A stretch of 64,000 nucleotides of DNA, taken from positions 1 through 64,000 of the IMG/VR virus record IMGVR_UViG_3300047471_000729; one strand, 5' to 3'. The notes beneath the pieces are model-generated. The model worked only from the letters and a program-made list of their open reading frames with translations, did not search any database and was not told the DNA's origin. Shown here piece after piece: positions 15,908 to 23,688 of this stretch (the stretch's first letter is position 1; each line of letters opens with the position of its first letter). A program made the translations under genes and the position numbers. The stretch is from a virus.

Positions 15908-16605
15908 TGCCTTTTGTCCCTGACAGTAGGCAGGCAGGGTATCTTGGCCCGGAGCCGACGCCAAGACCACCGCACGATCAGTCATGGGAGAATTTCTTGC
16001 ATGACATCATTGCAGGGGTCACTGGTCTGCCACCCGATCTGGTTAGGCCTCGCTGGCAACCTGAGCCACCGAATATGCCGGCTTTTGGCACAGATTGGGT
16101 GGCGTTCGGCATAATGTCAACTGAGGTTGACTTTGACCCTTGGCTGGGTAATGATCCTCACGGTAACAATGGTCTGGGTCAACTAAAACTACAGGAACAC
16201 CAAATTGACACAATAATGTGTTCCTTCTACGGTGACAATGCAGGTCAGTACGCCAGCTTCTTTAGAAGAGGTTTCTTTATCTGGCAGAATAGGGCTGTGC
16301 TGCGGGCTAATGCTTGTGGTCTTGTTGAGATTAAATCAATGAACCACGCACCAGAGTTGTATATGAACCAATGGGTTAATCGAATAGATGTTGATCTTGT
16401 ACTTAGACGAGAAGTTAGGTACAACTATAACGTTGCAACTATTATTGGTGCACAGGTTGGTATTGAAGCAGAACCACCCTTTGAGAGCAGAAGGCATTTC
16501 CATAGGGATGTTGAGGTTGGCTCCGAGACATTATGGGATCACTATGCTCGTGGTCACTTTACCTACTGGGATGATGGTAGAACAAAGTGGGATGTAATAG
16601 AATGA
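15907..16605 (+). CDS. Phage neck terminator protein (gp12-like)
   Basis: 232 residues. The block G-V-T-G-L-P-P-D-L-V-R-P-R-W-Q-P-E-P-P followed by D-W-V-A-F-G-I (about residues 35-75) is the signature of the neck-terminator gp12-like domain found in phages with DUF3383 sheaths. The remainder (Y-A-S-F-F-R-R-G-F-F-I-W-Q-N-R, then W-V-N-R-I-D-V-D-L-V-L-R-R-E-V) completes the fold with strands. It caps the tail and joins it to the head. The stop overlaps the ATG of the coiled-coil gene at 16602, and the sheath gene follows. Confidence 0.8.
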   Translation: MPFVPDSRQAGYLGPEPTPRPPHDQSWENFLHDIIAGVTGLPPDLVRPRWQPEPPNMPAFGTDWVAFGIMSTEVDFDPWLGNDPHGNNGLGQLKLQEHQIDTIMCSFYGDNAGQYASFFRRGFFIWQNRAVLRANACGLVEIKSMNHAPELYMNQWVNRIDVDLVLRREVRYNYNVATIIGAQVGIEAEPPFESRRHFHRDVEVGSETLWDHYARGHFTYWDDGRTKWDVIE

Positions 16606-16814
16606 CTTCACTAATAGATCCCACCGTACCAGAAGAAGGTAATGCCTTTACTAGGGATGTCCGCAACAACTTTGCTATTGCTCAGGAAGAGATTACTGAA
16701 TTGCAGACTCAGGTTAATCTACAGATTCAACAGATTGCTGATTTGCAGATGCGTGTGACTATACTTGAGACCCAGTTAACTGGGTTCATCACCAAAGATC
16801 CTCCAGAGGAGTAA
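16602..16814 (+). CDS. Small coiled-coil protein before the tail sheath
   Basis: 70 residues from ATG 16602, overlapping the previous stop. After N-A-F-T-R-D-V-R-N-N-F it forms a clear heptad pattern (I-A-Q-E-E-I-T-E-L-Q-T-Q-V and onward to I-L-E-T-Q-L-T-G-F) and ends acidic. Short N-terminal segment plus coiled coil is common for small neck or tail accessory proteins that trimerise. No enzymatic role expected. Confidence 0.65.
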   Translation: MTSLIDPTVPEEGNAFTRDVRNNFAIAQEEITELQTQVNLQIQQIADLQMRVTILETQLTGFITKDPPEE

Positions 16815-16819
16815 CTATC

Positions 16820-18322
16820 ATGCAAGGCTTGAGCGTATCGCGCGTAGTCGACGTGGAGGTCAGCTTTGCGCCGATCGCCGCGCCTCTAGCCCGTTTCGAT
16901 ACTCTGTTGATTATGGGCGATAGTACCGTAGTCGACACGGGTGAAGCAATGCGGGAGTACAATACCATTGAAGAAGTCGCTGGTGACTTTGGTACTACCG
17001 CACCGGAGTTCCTGGCAGCAGAACTGTTCTTTAGTCAAGTACCAAAGCCTACCACACTATTCATTGGTCGGTGGGCAAGGACACCGACTTCAGGGCGCCT
17101 GACAGGTGGGCCTATGCCTTCCGAGGATCAGGTGATCAGCAACTGGACCTCAATCATCAATGGTGGGTTCCAGATCTCTGTTGATGGTGGTCCTGTTGTA
17201 TCAATTGTCAATATGGACTTTTCACTGCAGACCAACCTCAATGGTATTGCTACGATAATCAATGCCGCCTTTGCTGCACTTACACCAACACCTGTTCATG
17301 CACTCTGCACCTGGACTGGACATCAATTTATCATCCAGAGTACTACTACCGGTCCTACCTCATCGGTTAGCTTTCTGCTGCCACCGCCGGGGGCGCCTGC
17401 TACGGCTACAGACATCTCGGATAATATGCTGTGCACCGCTGCACTAGCCCAGCGTAGTTCGCCCGGTGTCGCACTAGAGACACCAGTAGACAGCGTGGTG
17501 CGGGTGGATGGTCGTGGGTGGTACTCGCTGATCTTTGCAGCTAGTGCACCATTGACTGATGCTCAGCACTTGGCGGTTTGTGGTTATATTGAAGCCGCAT
17601 CCGATAAGCATCTGTACGGCATCACCACAGCAGAGGCGACCTGCATTGATCCGGTCAATACTACTGATATTGGCAGCCAGTGCTCCCTGGCGGATTACAT
17701 GCGGACTGCCGTTCAGTATTGCGCCACCAATAGTTATGCTATGGCCAGCTTCTTTGGTCGCGCGCTAACTGTTAACTTCGAAGGTAGCAACACTACCATC
17801 ACAATGAAGTTTAAGGTGCAGCCAGGAATCATCCCAGAGCTGCTATCAGCGACTTCAGCTAGTACTCTTGCCAGCAAGCGTATCAACGTCTATGCTCAAT
17901 ACAATAATGGCACAAGCATTATTGAAGAGGGCGTGATGAGTGGTCGCGCTTACTTTGATGAGATGCACGGTCTGGATTGGTTGGCAAACCGCATTCAGAC
18001 TGACGTGTACAATGTCCTGTATCAGTCACCCAAGATCCCACAGACTGATCCAGGCATTCATGTGCTGGTTGCAACTACTGATGGTGCACTGTCACAGGGT
18101 GTCACCAATGGTCTTATCGCACCGGGTAGATGGAATGCACCTGGCTTTGGTCAGTTGGGGCAAGGTGACCTGCTTTCCAGTGGTTGGTATACCTTTGCCG
18201 CCTCAGTTGACACGCAAGACCAGGCACAGCGTGAAGCGCGCATTGCACCACTGATCCAGGTCGCGGTAAAGTTGGCTGGTGCTGTCCACTTCTCGAACGT
18301 GCTCATAAATGTTAACCGTTAA
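16820..18322 (+). CDS. Tail sheath protein (DUF3383)
   Basis: 500 residues, strong Shine-Dalgarno (GAGGAG). It matches DUF3383, the sheath family of many contractile-tailed phages: N-terminal V-S-R-V-V-D-V-E-V, F-D-T-L-L-I-M-G-D-S, Y-N-T-I-E-E-V-A-G-D-F-G, F-F-S-Q-V-P-K-P and F-I-G-R-W, then a variable middle, and the C-terminal G-L-D-W-L-A-N-R-I-Q-T-D-V-Y-N-V-L-Y and G-Y/W-Y-T-F-A-A motifs. The sheath contracts to drive the tube into the cell. The gene after it is a homing endonuclease inserted between sheath and tube, which are otherwise adjacent in such phages. Sequence looks intact. Confidence 0.9.
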   Translation: MQGLSVSRVVDVEVSFAPIAAPLARFDTLLIMGDSTVVDTGEAMREYNTIEEVAGDFGTTAPEFLAAELFFSQVPKPTTLFIGRWARTPTSGRLTGGPMPSEDQVISNWTSIINGGFQISVDGGPVVSIVNMDFSLQTNLNGIATIINAAFAALTPTPVHALCTWTGHQFIIQSTTTGPTSSVSFLLPPPGAPATATDISDNMLCTAALAQRSSPGVALETPVDSVVRVDGRGWYSLIFAASAPLTDAQHLAVCGYIEAASDKHLYGITTAEATCIDPVNTTDIGSQCSLADYMRTAVQYCATNSYAMASFFGRALTVNFEGSNTTITMKFKVQPGIIPELLSATSASTLASKRINVYAQYNNGTSIIEEGVMSGRAYFDEMHGLDWLANRIQTDVYNVLYQSPKIPQTDPGIHVLVATTDGALSQGVTNGLIAPGRWNAPGFGQLGQGDLLSSGWYTFAASVDTQDQAQREARIAPLIQVAVKLAGAVHFSNVLINVNR

Positions 18323-18341
18323 GTAATTCTTGCTTTTAATT

Positions 18342-18380
18342 AGTACTCTGCTATCCTCTTGTGGGATACCGAGGAGTACT
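18342..18380 (+). promoter_or_regulatory. Stem-loop overlapping the Shine-Dalgarno of a homing endonuclease
   Basis: AGTACTC (18342-18348) pairs with GAGTACT (18374-18380), and TATCC (18352-18356) pairs with GGATA (18364-18368) inside it. The Shine-Dalgarno GAGGAG (18371-18376) is partly in the outer stem, ten bases before the ATG at 18386. Such hairpins are known to limit translation of homing endonucleases from read-through transcripts in T4. Confidence 0.6.
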
Positions 18381-18385
18381 GAGCG

Positions 18386-19033
18386 ATGGATTACTACGTC
18401 TATGTACTGATTCGATCTGACAATGGAAAGCCTTTCTACGTTGGATGTGCCATACAACTAGGTCGGATCAGTACACATCTTTCAGGTAGGGATACAGCAA
18501 CAGGTACGATTGTTCGGTCTCTTCGTGATCTAGGATATGAAACCATTCCAATAATAGTGAGGGATGATATAGAATATAAAGAAGCTCGTTTGATTGAGAC
18601 TTGTTTAATAGATGCGCTTAATGGGTTGATTGTAAACAAACGTAGATATGTTGGTGGGTTTTGTGAAGAAACTAGACGTCGAATGTCCCTTGCCAAACTC
18701 GGGAAGCCTAGTGCAAGAAAAGGTAAAAGATATGGACCTACTGAGCGAGGTAAGATTGCTCAAGGACAATTAGGTTGGATAACAAATGGTGTTGAAGATA
18801 AAAGAGTCAATAAGAACAACCCTATTCCTGATGGTTGGTATCGAGGCCGAAGTTTAATAGTTACTCAACAAGAATTAGATAAACGAATTGAACAGAAACA
18901 AGAGAATCGAAAGATTTGGCTTTATCGAAATCGAAATCGATCTTGGATCACGAACGGTTTAAAGAGTAAAAGGCTTCTTGATACTGACCCTATTCCTGAT
19001 GGTTGGTATCTTGGACGAAAAGTCAACCGGTAA
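18386..19033 (+). CDS. GIY-YIG homing endonuclease with T4 Seg-type C-terminal repeats
   Basis: 215 residues. N-terminal GIY-YIG domain: Y-Y-V-Y-V-L-I at residue 3 and F-Y-V-G-C at about 17, with Glu in E-A-R-L-I-E-T. Then NUMOD3-like K-L-G-K-P-S-A-R-K-G. The C-terminus has two copies of a DNA-binding repeat W-I-T-N-G-x-x-x-K-R ... I-P-D-G-W-Y-x-G-R, as in T4 Seg/Mob proteins. It is A+T-richer than the sheath and tube genes on each side and interrupts their usual adjacency, so it is a mobile gene. Translation is probably damped by the hairpin at 18342-18380. Target is probably the sheath-tube junction of related phages (inference). Confidence 0.88.
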   Translation: MDYYVYVLIRSDNGKPFYVGCAIQLGRISTHLSGRDTATGTIVRSLRDLGYETIPIIVRDDIEYKEARLIETCLIDALNGLIVNKRRYVGGFCEETRRRMSLAKLGKPSARKGKRYGPTERGKIAQGQLGWITNGVEDKRVNKNNPIPDGWYRGRSLIVTQQELDKRIEQKQENRKIWLYRNRNRSWITNGLKSKRLLDTDPIPDGWYLGRKVNR

Positions 19034-19163
19034 GGTTAAGCCGCCAAGGCCAAGTCGGCCCGACATCACAGGGCTTTTGGTTCCTGTTGGGATCGGTACA
19101 GCGGTTTCTAATAATGGCGTGGTCGCCCCTCCTCTTTCGACCGCGAAATCCGGACTAACGATC

Positions 19164-19409
19164 ATGGTCATTACACAATACTGGATCGATGCCGTCCCCT
19201 TTGCCAGCGAGGAAGAAGCCCTCGCGGCAATAGCGGATTTCGATCTCTACCACCCACACGACCTCTGCATCATCCATCGTTTCTCTCGTGATGGTATCTT
19301 TGTCCGCGCCTTCGATTATGATGCAGGCTCTAGTGGTTGGCTAACAACAGATGTGCGGGACGAGCAGACGATAACTAATTGGTACTTGGCTCGATTTCGC
19401 GCTCCCTAA
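19164..19409 (+). CDS. Small hypothetical protein between homing endonuclease and tail tube
   Basis: 81 residues from ATG 19164; the frame is open further upstream but the ORF there is in low-complexity junction DNA. Sequence M-V-I-T-Q-Y-W-I-D-A-V-P-F-A-S-E-E-E-A-L-A-A-I-A begins a beta-alpha unit, ending with W-Y-L-A-R-F-R. Imperfect copies of a ~42-bp sequence lie before and after it (about 19115-19157 and 19413-19456). With the homing endonuclease it may have arrived as one insertion. No family recognised; no clear Shine-Dalgarno. Confidence 0.5.
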   Translation: MVITQYWIDAVPFASEEEALAAIADFDLYHPHDLCIIHRFSRDGIFVRAFDYDAGSSGWLTTDVRDEQTITNWYLARFRAP

Positions 19410-19510
19410 GGGTGGCGGGGTCGTCCCTCCTTCCCGTTTACGACCCTGAAATGCAGACTGGCATACTCTGTCCACCACGTATGCTGTTTCCTGTTTCTTA
19501 GGAGAACCCA

Positions 19511-19978
19511 ATGGCAACCTACAGTTTCCAAGACAACATGTGCAGCATCTCTGGCCCCAATGGCAGTTTTAGTCTTGGGGCTGGTGCTGGCGACGCTGAA
19601 GGTGGTATCAGTGTCGTGATGACAGAAGACAAGTCCACGATGACTATTGGCGCCGACGGTTCTGTAATGCACTCGCTGCACGCGGGCAAGTCAGCAACGG
19701 TCACGGTGCGCCTGCTCAAGACAAGCCCAACTAATGCTCAGTTGTCAGCAATGTATGCTGCGGATTGCGTCTTTAGTCAGTCGTTCGGCATCAATACAAT
19801 CTCGATAAGAGACATGGCGCGCAATGACGTTATTGTCTGCCAGATGTGCGCCTGGGCAAAGTTTGCTGACGTCACTTATGCCAAGGAAGGTGGCGAGATG
19901 ACGTGGACTTTCCACGCCGGTATTGTCGACTTTGTCCTTGGTACAGGTCTGGCAAGCGCGACTGGTATAGCAGCGTAG
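19511..19978 (+). CDS. Tail tube protein (DUF3277)
   Basis: 155 residues. Matches the DUF3277 tube family that accompanies DUF3383 sheaths: A-T-Y-S-F-Q-D near the start, G-P-N-G-S-F-S-L-G, I-S-V-V-M-T-E-D-K-S-T-M-T-I-G-A-D-G-S split by turns, H-S-L-H-A-G-K-S-A-T-V-T-V-R-L-L-K-T-S-P and W-A-K-F-A-D-V-T-Y-A-K-E-G-G. The protein polymerises into the inner tube. AGGAGA Shine-Dalgarno before ATG 19511. Followed by the chaperone pair at 19989-20617 and the tape measure, the standard order. Confidence 0.9.
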   Translation: MATYSFQDNMCSISGPNGSFSLGAGAGDAEGGISVVMTEDKSTMTIGADGSVMHSLHAGKSATVTVRLLKTSPTNAQLSAMYAADCVFSQSFGINTISIRDMARNDVIVCQMCAWAKFADVTYAKEGGEMTWTFHAGIVDFVLGTGLASATGIAA

Positions 19979-19988
19979 GAGTAGACTT

Positions 19989-20447
19989 ATGCAAGAACTC
20001 GAGCTTGGTACTTCCCGGTATCGCACCGGTAGGCTTGACGCGTTTAAGCAGTTTCACTTGTTTCGGAAGCTTATGCCTGTGTTTTCCGGAATGGGTGAGA
20101 CTTTTTCTGACATCGGACCAACCGATGGTACTAATGTCGCAATGGATGCCAACTTCTGGTCGGCATTGGGACCCGTTGCTACTGCGGTTGCTGAGATGTC
20201 ACAGCAGGATAGTGAGTTTATCCTGAAGACTTGTTTGCAGGTCGTGTCAAGATGGAACGGGCAAGCCTGGGTACGCATCACCATGCCATCCGGCGAACTA
20301 ATGTTCGAAGATATTGACATGATGGAGATGCTTCAACTAACCTTTGCTGTGTTGCAGGATAACCTCAGCGGTTTTTTCTCCGCACCCCTGCCCAACACTT
20401 CGGAGGAGGCAGGGGGTCAGGTTCTTCCGTATCCGTCGTCAGCATGA
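19989..20447 (+). CDS. Tail assembly chaperone (first of the pair)
   Basis: 152 residues just after the tube and before the tape measure, the canonical place for a tail assembly chaperone. The block Y-R-T-G-R-L-D-A-F-K-Q-F-H-L-F-R-K-L near residue 11 and the later F-I-L-K-T-C-L-Q-V-V-S-R and D-I-D-M-M-E-M-L-Q-L motif match the chaperone family seen in DUF3383/DUF3277 phages. It binds the tape measure before tube polymerisation. The second product starts at 20444, overlapping by four bases, which replaces the ribosomal frameshift used in many other phages. Confidence 0.8.
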   Translation: MQELELGTSRYRTGRLDAFKQFHLFRKLMPVFSGMGETFSDIGPTDGTNVAMDANFWSALGPVATAVAEMSQQDSEFILKTCLQVVSRWNGQAWVRITMPSGELMFEDIDMMEMLQLTFAVLQDNLSGFFSAPLPNTSEEAGGQVLPYPSSA

Positions 20448-20617
20448 ACGACGAAGAAGATTGGGTTATGCGCCCAGCCCTAGAGGGAATTTGTCTCTAC
20501 GAGTCGCTAGTTGACGGTACTTTGGATCTAGCTGATGTAGCGAGGATGAATGAAGCACTAAATGTCAGGGATGAGAACCGAAGCAGGTATGAGGAAGCAG
20601 CAAGGAATAGTAACTAA
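20444..20617 (+). CDS. Second tail-assembly-chaperone-like small protein (DUF6889-like)
   Basis: 57 residues starting at the ATGA overlap with the first chaperone. It reads D-W-V-M-R-P-A-L-E-G-I-C-L-Y-E-S-L-V-D-G-T-L-D-L followed by M-N-E-A-L-N-V-R-D-E-N, matching a small conserved phage family (DUF6889) found at this place. Its TAA overlaps the tape measure ATG at 20617. Likely the equivalent of the frameshifted chaperone tail. Confidence 0.75.
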   Translation: MNDEEDWVMRPALEGICLYESLVDGTLDLADVARMNEALNVRDENRSRYEEAARNSN

Positions 20618-23600
20618 TGGCAGGCATCACAATCCAAGAATTCTTTGTTAAACTAGGCTTCCAGACGGACCCCGCGAGTTCGAAGCGTTTCCATGATACC
20701 ATGCAGAATGGTATTCGTGGGGTCAAGGAGTTTAGGTTAGCACTGATTGGATTGGCTATTGGTGCTGAAGAAGCTATTCGTCGGACGATGAATAGCTTTA
20801 ATAACATGTATCTCCTATCAAAATCAACAGGAGTACCAGTTGCTGCACTAAAGAGTTTCGAATTTGGTTTAAAGGCTGTCGGGATCCAATCTGAACAGAC
20901 AGCGCAAATTGTTAGTAAGTTAGCCGAAACCCTGCGTAAGCCAGGGAAAATGGAACAATGGCAGGGTTTGTTAAACACAGTTGGGGATACAAAACCAATC
21001 CTGAATGCTCAAGATGCCTATGTAAGACTGGCGACTGCCCTAGATAAAGCAAGAAGAAACGGTGGTGAAGCAACCATTCAGTATCAAATGCTCAAGAATA
21101 CGATTGAGAAAGGTGATCTTGGTATTGATCTTGATCCTATTCGTAATCTTTCATTAAATCTAAAAGATTATAACGACCAAATAAAGTTTCACAATGACCT
21201 AATGGTCAAGATGAAGCTTAATCAAGAGCAAGCTGCTGATGCTGGTCACAAGCTTTCTATGACGTGGGATCGAATAGTTGATATATTTAGTTCAGGTATT
21301 GATAAGATTGTTAGTGACAACTTTGAAAACATTAAAAAGATACTTGATGCAATAGGTGACTGGTTAACTGATCCCGAAGTTATTGACGGCTTTAAGCACA
21401 TCTTTGATGAGATGCGGAAGTTCTTTGAGGATAAGGACAATCGGGCTAAGTTTATTGAAGATCTAAAGTTAGTAGGGGAGGCGATAAAGGGTATTGTTTG
21501 GGTTGTTGGTAAGTTAATTGAAGGGTTTAAGTGGCTAAAAGATATAGTCGGTCCTGAATGGGCGGTGGCTATTGCTGCAGTCTTATTTATGTTTGGTCCT
21601 GCTATTGCGGGAGCTTTGATAAGTGGATTGCTTGGTGCACTATCAGCCGCTGCACTAGCGCCGATAGGTTTGGCGGTGGCTGGGGCAATAGCATCGGCGG
21701 TTGGCGGTTATCTTATTGGTGATGCTCTGCGCAAGGCGATTGAGAGCACCGAAATCGGCAAGCTGATCATGGACATGATCGCTCGAGCCATAACTGCCCC
21801 ATTCCTGCCTACTAAGACAGGTGTTCAAATTTCACCTGAAATGGCAAAGCGAATTGAAGATGCACGCAGGAAGGGCCTAATAAAAGATCGAGGACCGGGC
21901 ACTGGTAATGTAGAGAATCCTTATAGTGATTACGATACACCACAATATCAGCATGGCGGGATCGTTAACGCTAACCTGCATGATGGTGAGATGGTACTTC
22001 CTCGCAACATTAGCGAGGGACTACAACGAATGTTCGGTCCTCATCCAGATAATTTGCTTGAAAGTGGTGATCCCGGCCTTAGTTTTAAAGACTTCTTTGA
22101 AGAAGTTCAGCGTTGGTGGTCTGGTGATGCTTCTTTCCGTCCTATTGTCGATCTAGCTGACAGATTCTACGAAAGGATGTCCGAACTACTGATAAATGTT
22201 CTAGATCAGACTTTAAAGGCAATGGGCTATAAAGACGGTATCTATGGAGCAGCAGGTACTACCGGTGCCTCACCTGGTGCTGCGCCCGCTCCTGGTGGTC
22301 CCACTCCTGGTACACCTGGAACTCCGGGTTCCCCAACTGGTACACCTGGTGGTGGAGTTGAGTTCCCACCCGACTGGAAGCCTCCTGAAGGTACGCAAAC
22401 AACATCGTCTGGAATGGAAATATCACATCCAGAACGCAACAACCCAGGCAATCTGCGGGTTGGAGGTGGTGATTGGTTAGGTAAGAATACTAGACCTGGA
22501 CAGGCTTTTGAGAGTTTTGACACAATGGCGCATGGTATCCGTGCGCGCATCATTACTTACAATAGTTACTTTAAGAGAGGCTTAGATACGATTGCAAAGA
22601 TTGCTGAGGCTTCTGGGCCCGGATTTGAAAACAACATGAAGGCCCAACTTGAAGCTTACAAAACAGCAATGGGTGGTGATTATAACAAACCGGGTGGTGA
22701 AAACCTACCGATACAATTAACACCAGAAAACCTACGGAAATTAACTATAGCCGGTATCAGTTTCGAGCATGGTGGTAAAGGAGTAAAGCTTCCCAAGGGT
22801 GCTGGTGAAAAAGAAATAAACGAAGAGATGCTGAAGTTGATGGAGGAGCAAAAAGCGAGTGGTGGAACTGGTGTTCCAGGTGGTCCTGGGGATCCAAATG
22901 CTGTCTACGGAGAAAGGATTACTCCACAGTTGAAAGCTTTGTTGGCGAAGGTTGCTGCCGATCAGGGCGTCAAATTTGGTGTCCATTCAGGTATTCGTCA
23001 ACCAGGTGGTTCGGGTCGACATGACCCACGAGGAGGGATGGGTGCCGCTGACACGTACATTTACGACCAGAAAACCGGTCGTATGTTGAATCCAACAGAT
23101 CCCAACGATTTTGCTCGGTTAGGTCAGATTGCGGAAGAAGCTTATCGACTTGGTGCGAAAGGTATTGGGGCTGGTGAAGGTTATATGGGTGGTAGATCAT
23201 TACACATCGGTGGTACTGGCTATTCACCTACTGGCACAGCGTATTGGGGTACTGGTGAACATGAAGCAGGTGCAATGCCTTGGCTTAAAGAAGCGTATAG
23301 ACGAAGCCAACAACGACAAGTGGCTGCCGCTACTAAAAAGGTAGCAGAAACTGCTAAAAAGGCAACGGACGCGGCTACTGGTAGGGACCGTACTGGACCG
23401 CTGGTTGAGGGTGGCAAAACCTACCCCGAAGGTGTCATGTCTCCCAGTGAACTTGAACAATGGCACAACGCGCAGCAAAAGGTATCGGAAGTTACAGGTA
23501 CTAAGTTAGGTGGTGGTGCTGGTGGTGGTACATCAGGAAACAGACAGGTGGCAATGAATACAACTAACAACTATTACATCAATGGAGCCGGTGATCCTCA

Positions 23601-23682
23601 TCATACACAAAAGTTAATTGATGAGTCTCATAAGAGGCGTGGTCATGAAGAACAACGTAACTCAAGAGCATTTTTAGCGTAG
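20617..23682 (+). CDS. Tape measure protein with two cell-wall-degrading domains
   Basis: 1021 residues. N-terminal half helical (I-T-I-Q-E-F-F-V-K-L-G-F). Residues about 315-370 form a long hydrophobic A/G/L-rich membrane segment. Residues about 455-475 have Y-Q-H-G-G-I-V-N-A and G-E-M-V-L-P common in tape measures. A P-G-T-P-G linker (about 550-590) leads to domain 1 (about 600-735): N-N-P-G-N-L-R-V-G, W-L-G, G-Q-A-F-E-S-F-D-T, G-I-R-A-R, as in virion muramidase/transglycosylase-like domains. Domain 2 (about 763-865): S-G-I-R-Q-P-G-G-S-G-R-H, G-A-A-D-T-Y, G-G-R-S-L-H-I-G, as in M15-like peptidases. It sets tail length and likely opens the wall at entry. ATG overlaps the previous stop. Confidence 0.88.
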   Translation: MAGITIQEFFVKLGFQTDPASSKRFHDTMQNGIRGVKEFRLALIGLAIGAEEAIRRTMNSFNNMYLLSKSTGVPVAALKSFEFGLKAVGIQSEQTAQIVSKLAETLRKPGKMEQWQGLLNTVGDTKPILNAQDAYVRLATALDKARRNGGEATIQYQMLKNTIEKGDLGIDLDPIRNLSLNLKDYNDQIKFHNDLMVKMKLNQEQAADAGHKLSMTWDRIVDIFSSGIDKIVSDNFENIKKILDAIGDWLTDPEVIDGFKHIFDEMRKFFEDKDNRAKFIEDLKLVGEAIKGIVWVVGKLIEGFKWLKDIVGPEWAVAIAAVLFMFGPAIAGALISGLLGALSAAALAPIGLAVAGAIASAVGGYLIGDALRKAIESTEIGKLIMDMIARAITAPFLPTKTGVQISPEMAKRIEDARRKGLIKDRGPGTGNVENPYSDYDTPQYQHGGIVNANLHDGEMVLPRNISEGLQRMFGPHPDNLLESGDPGLSFKDFFEEVQRWWSGDASFRPIVDLADRFYERMSELLINVLDQTLKAMGYKDGIYGAAGTTGASPGAAPAPGGPTPGTPGTPGSPTGTPGGGVEFPPDWKPPEGTQTTSSGMEISHPERNNPGNLRVGGGDWLGKNTRPGQAFESFDTMAHGIRARIITYNSYFKRGLDTIAKIAEASGPGFENNMKAQLEAYKTAMGGDYNKPGGENLPIQLTPENLRKLTIAGISFEHGGKGVKLPKGAGEKEINEEMLKLMEEQKASGGTGVPGGPGDPNAVYGERITPQLKALLAKVAADQGVKFGVHSGIRQPGGSGRHDPRGGMGAADTYIYDQKTGRMLNPTDPNDFARLGQIAEEAYRLGAKGIGAGEGYMGGRSLHIGGTGYSPTGTAYWGTGEHEAGAMPWLKEAYRRSQQRQVAAATKKVAETAKKATDAATGRDRTGPLVEGGKTYPEGVMSPSELEQWHNAQQKVSEVTGTKLGGGAGGGTSGNRQVAMNTTNNYYINGAGDPHHTQKLIDESHKRRGHEEQRNSRAFLA

Positions 23683-23688
23683 GTGAAC

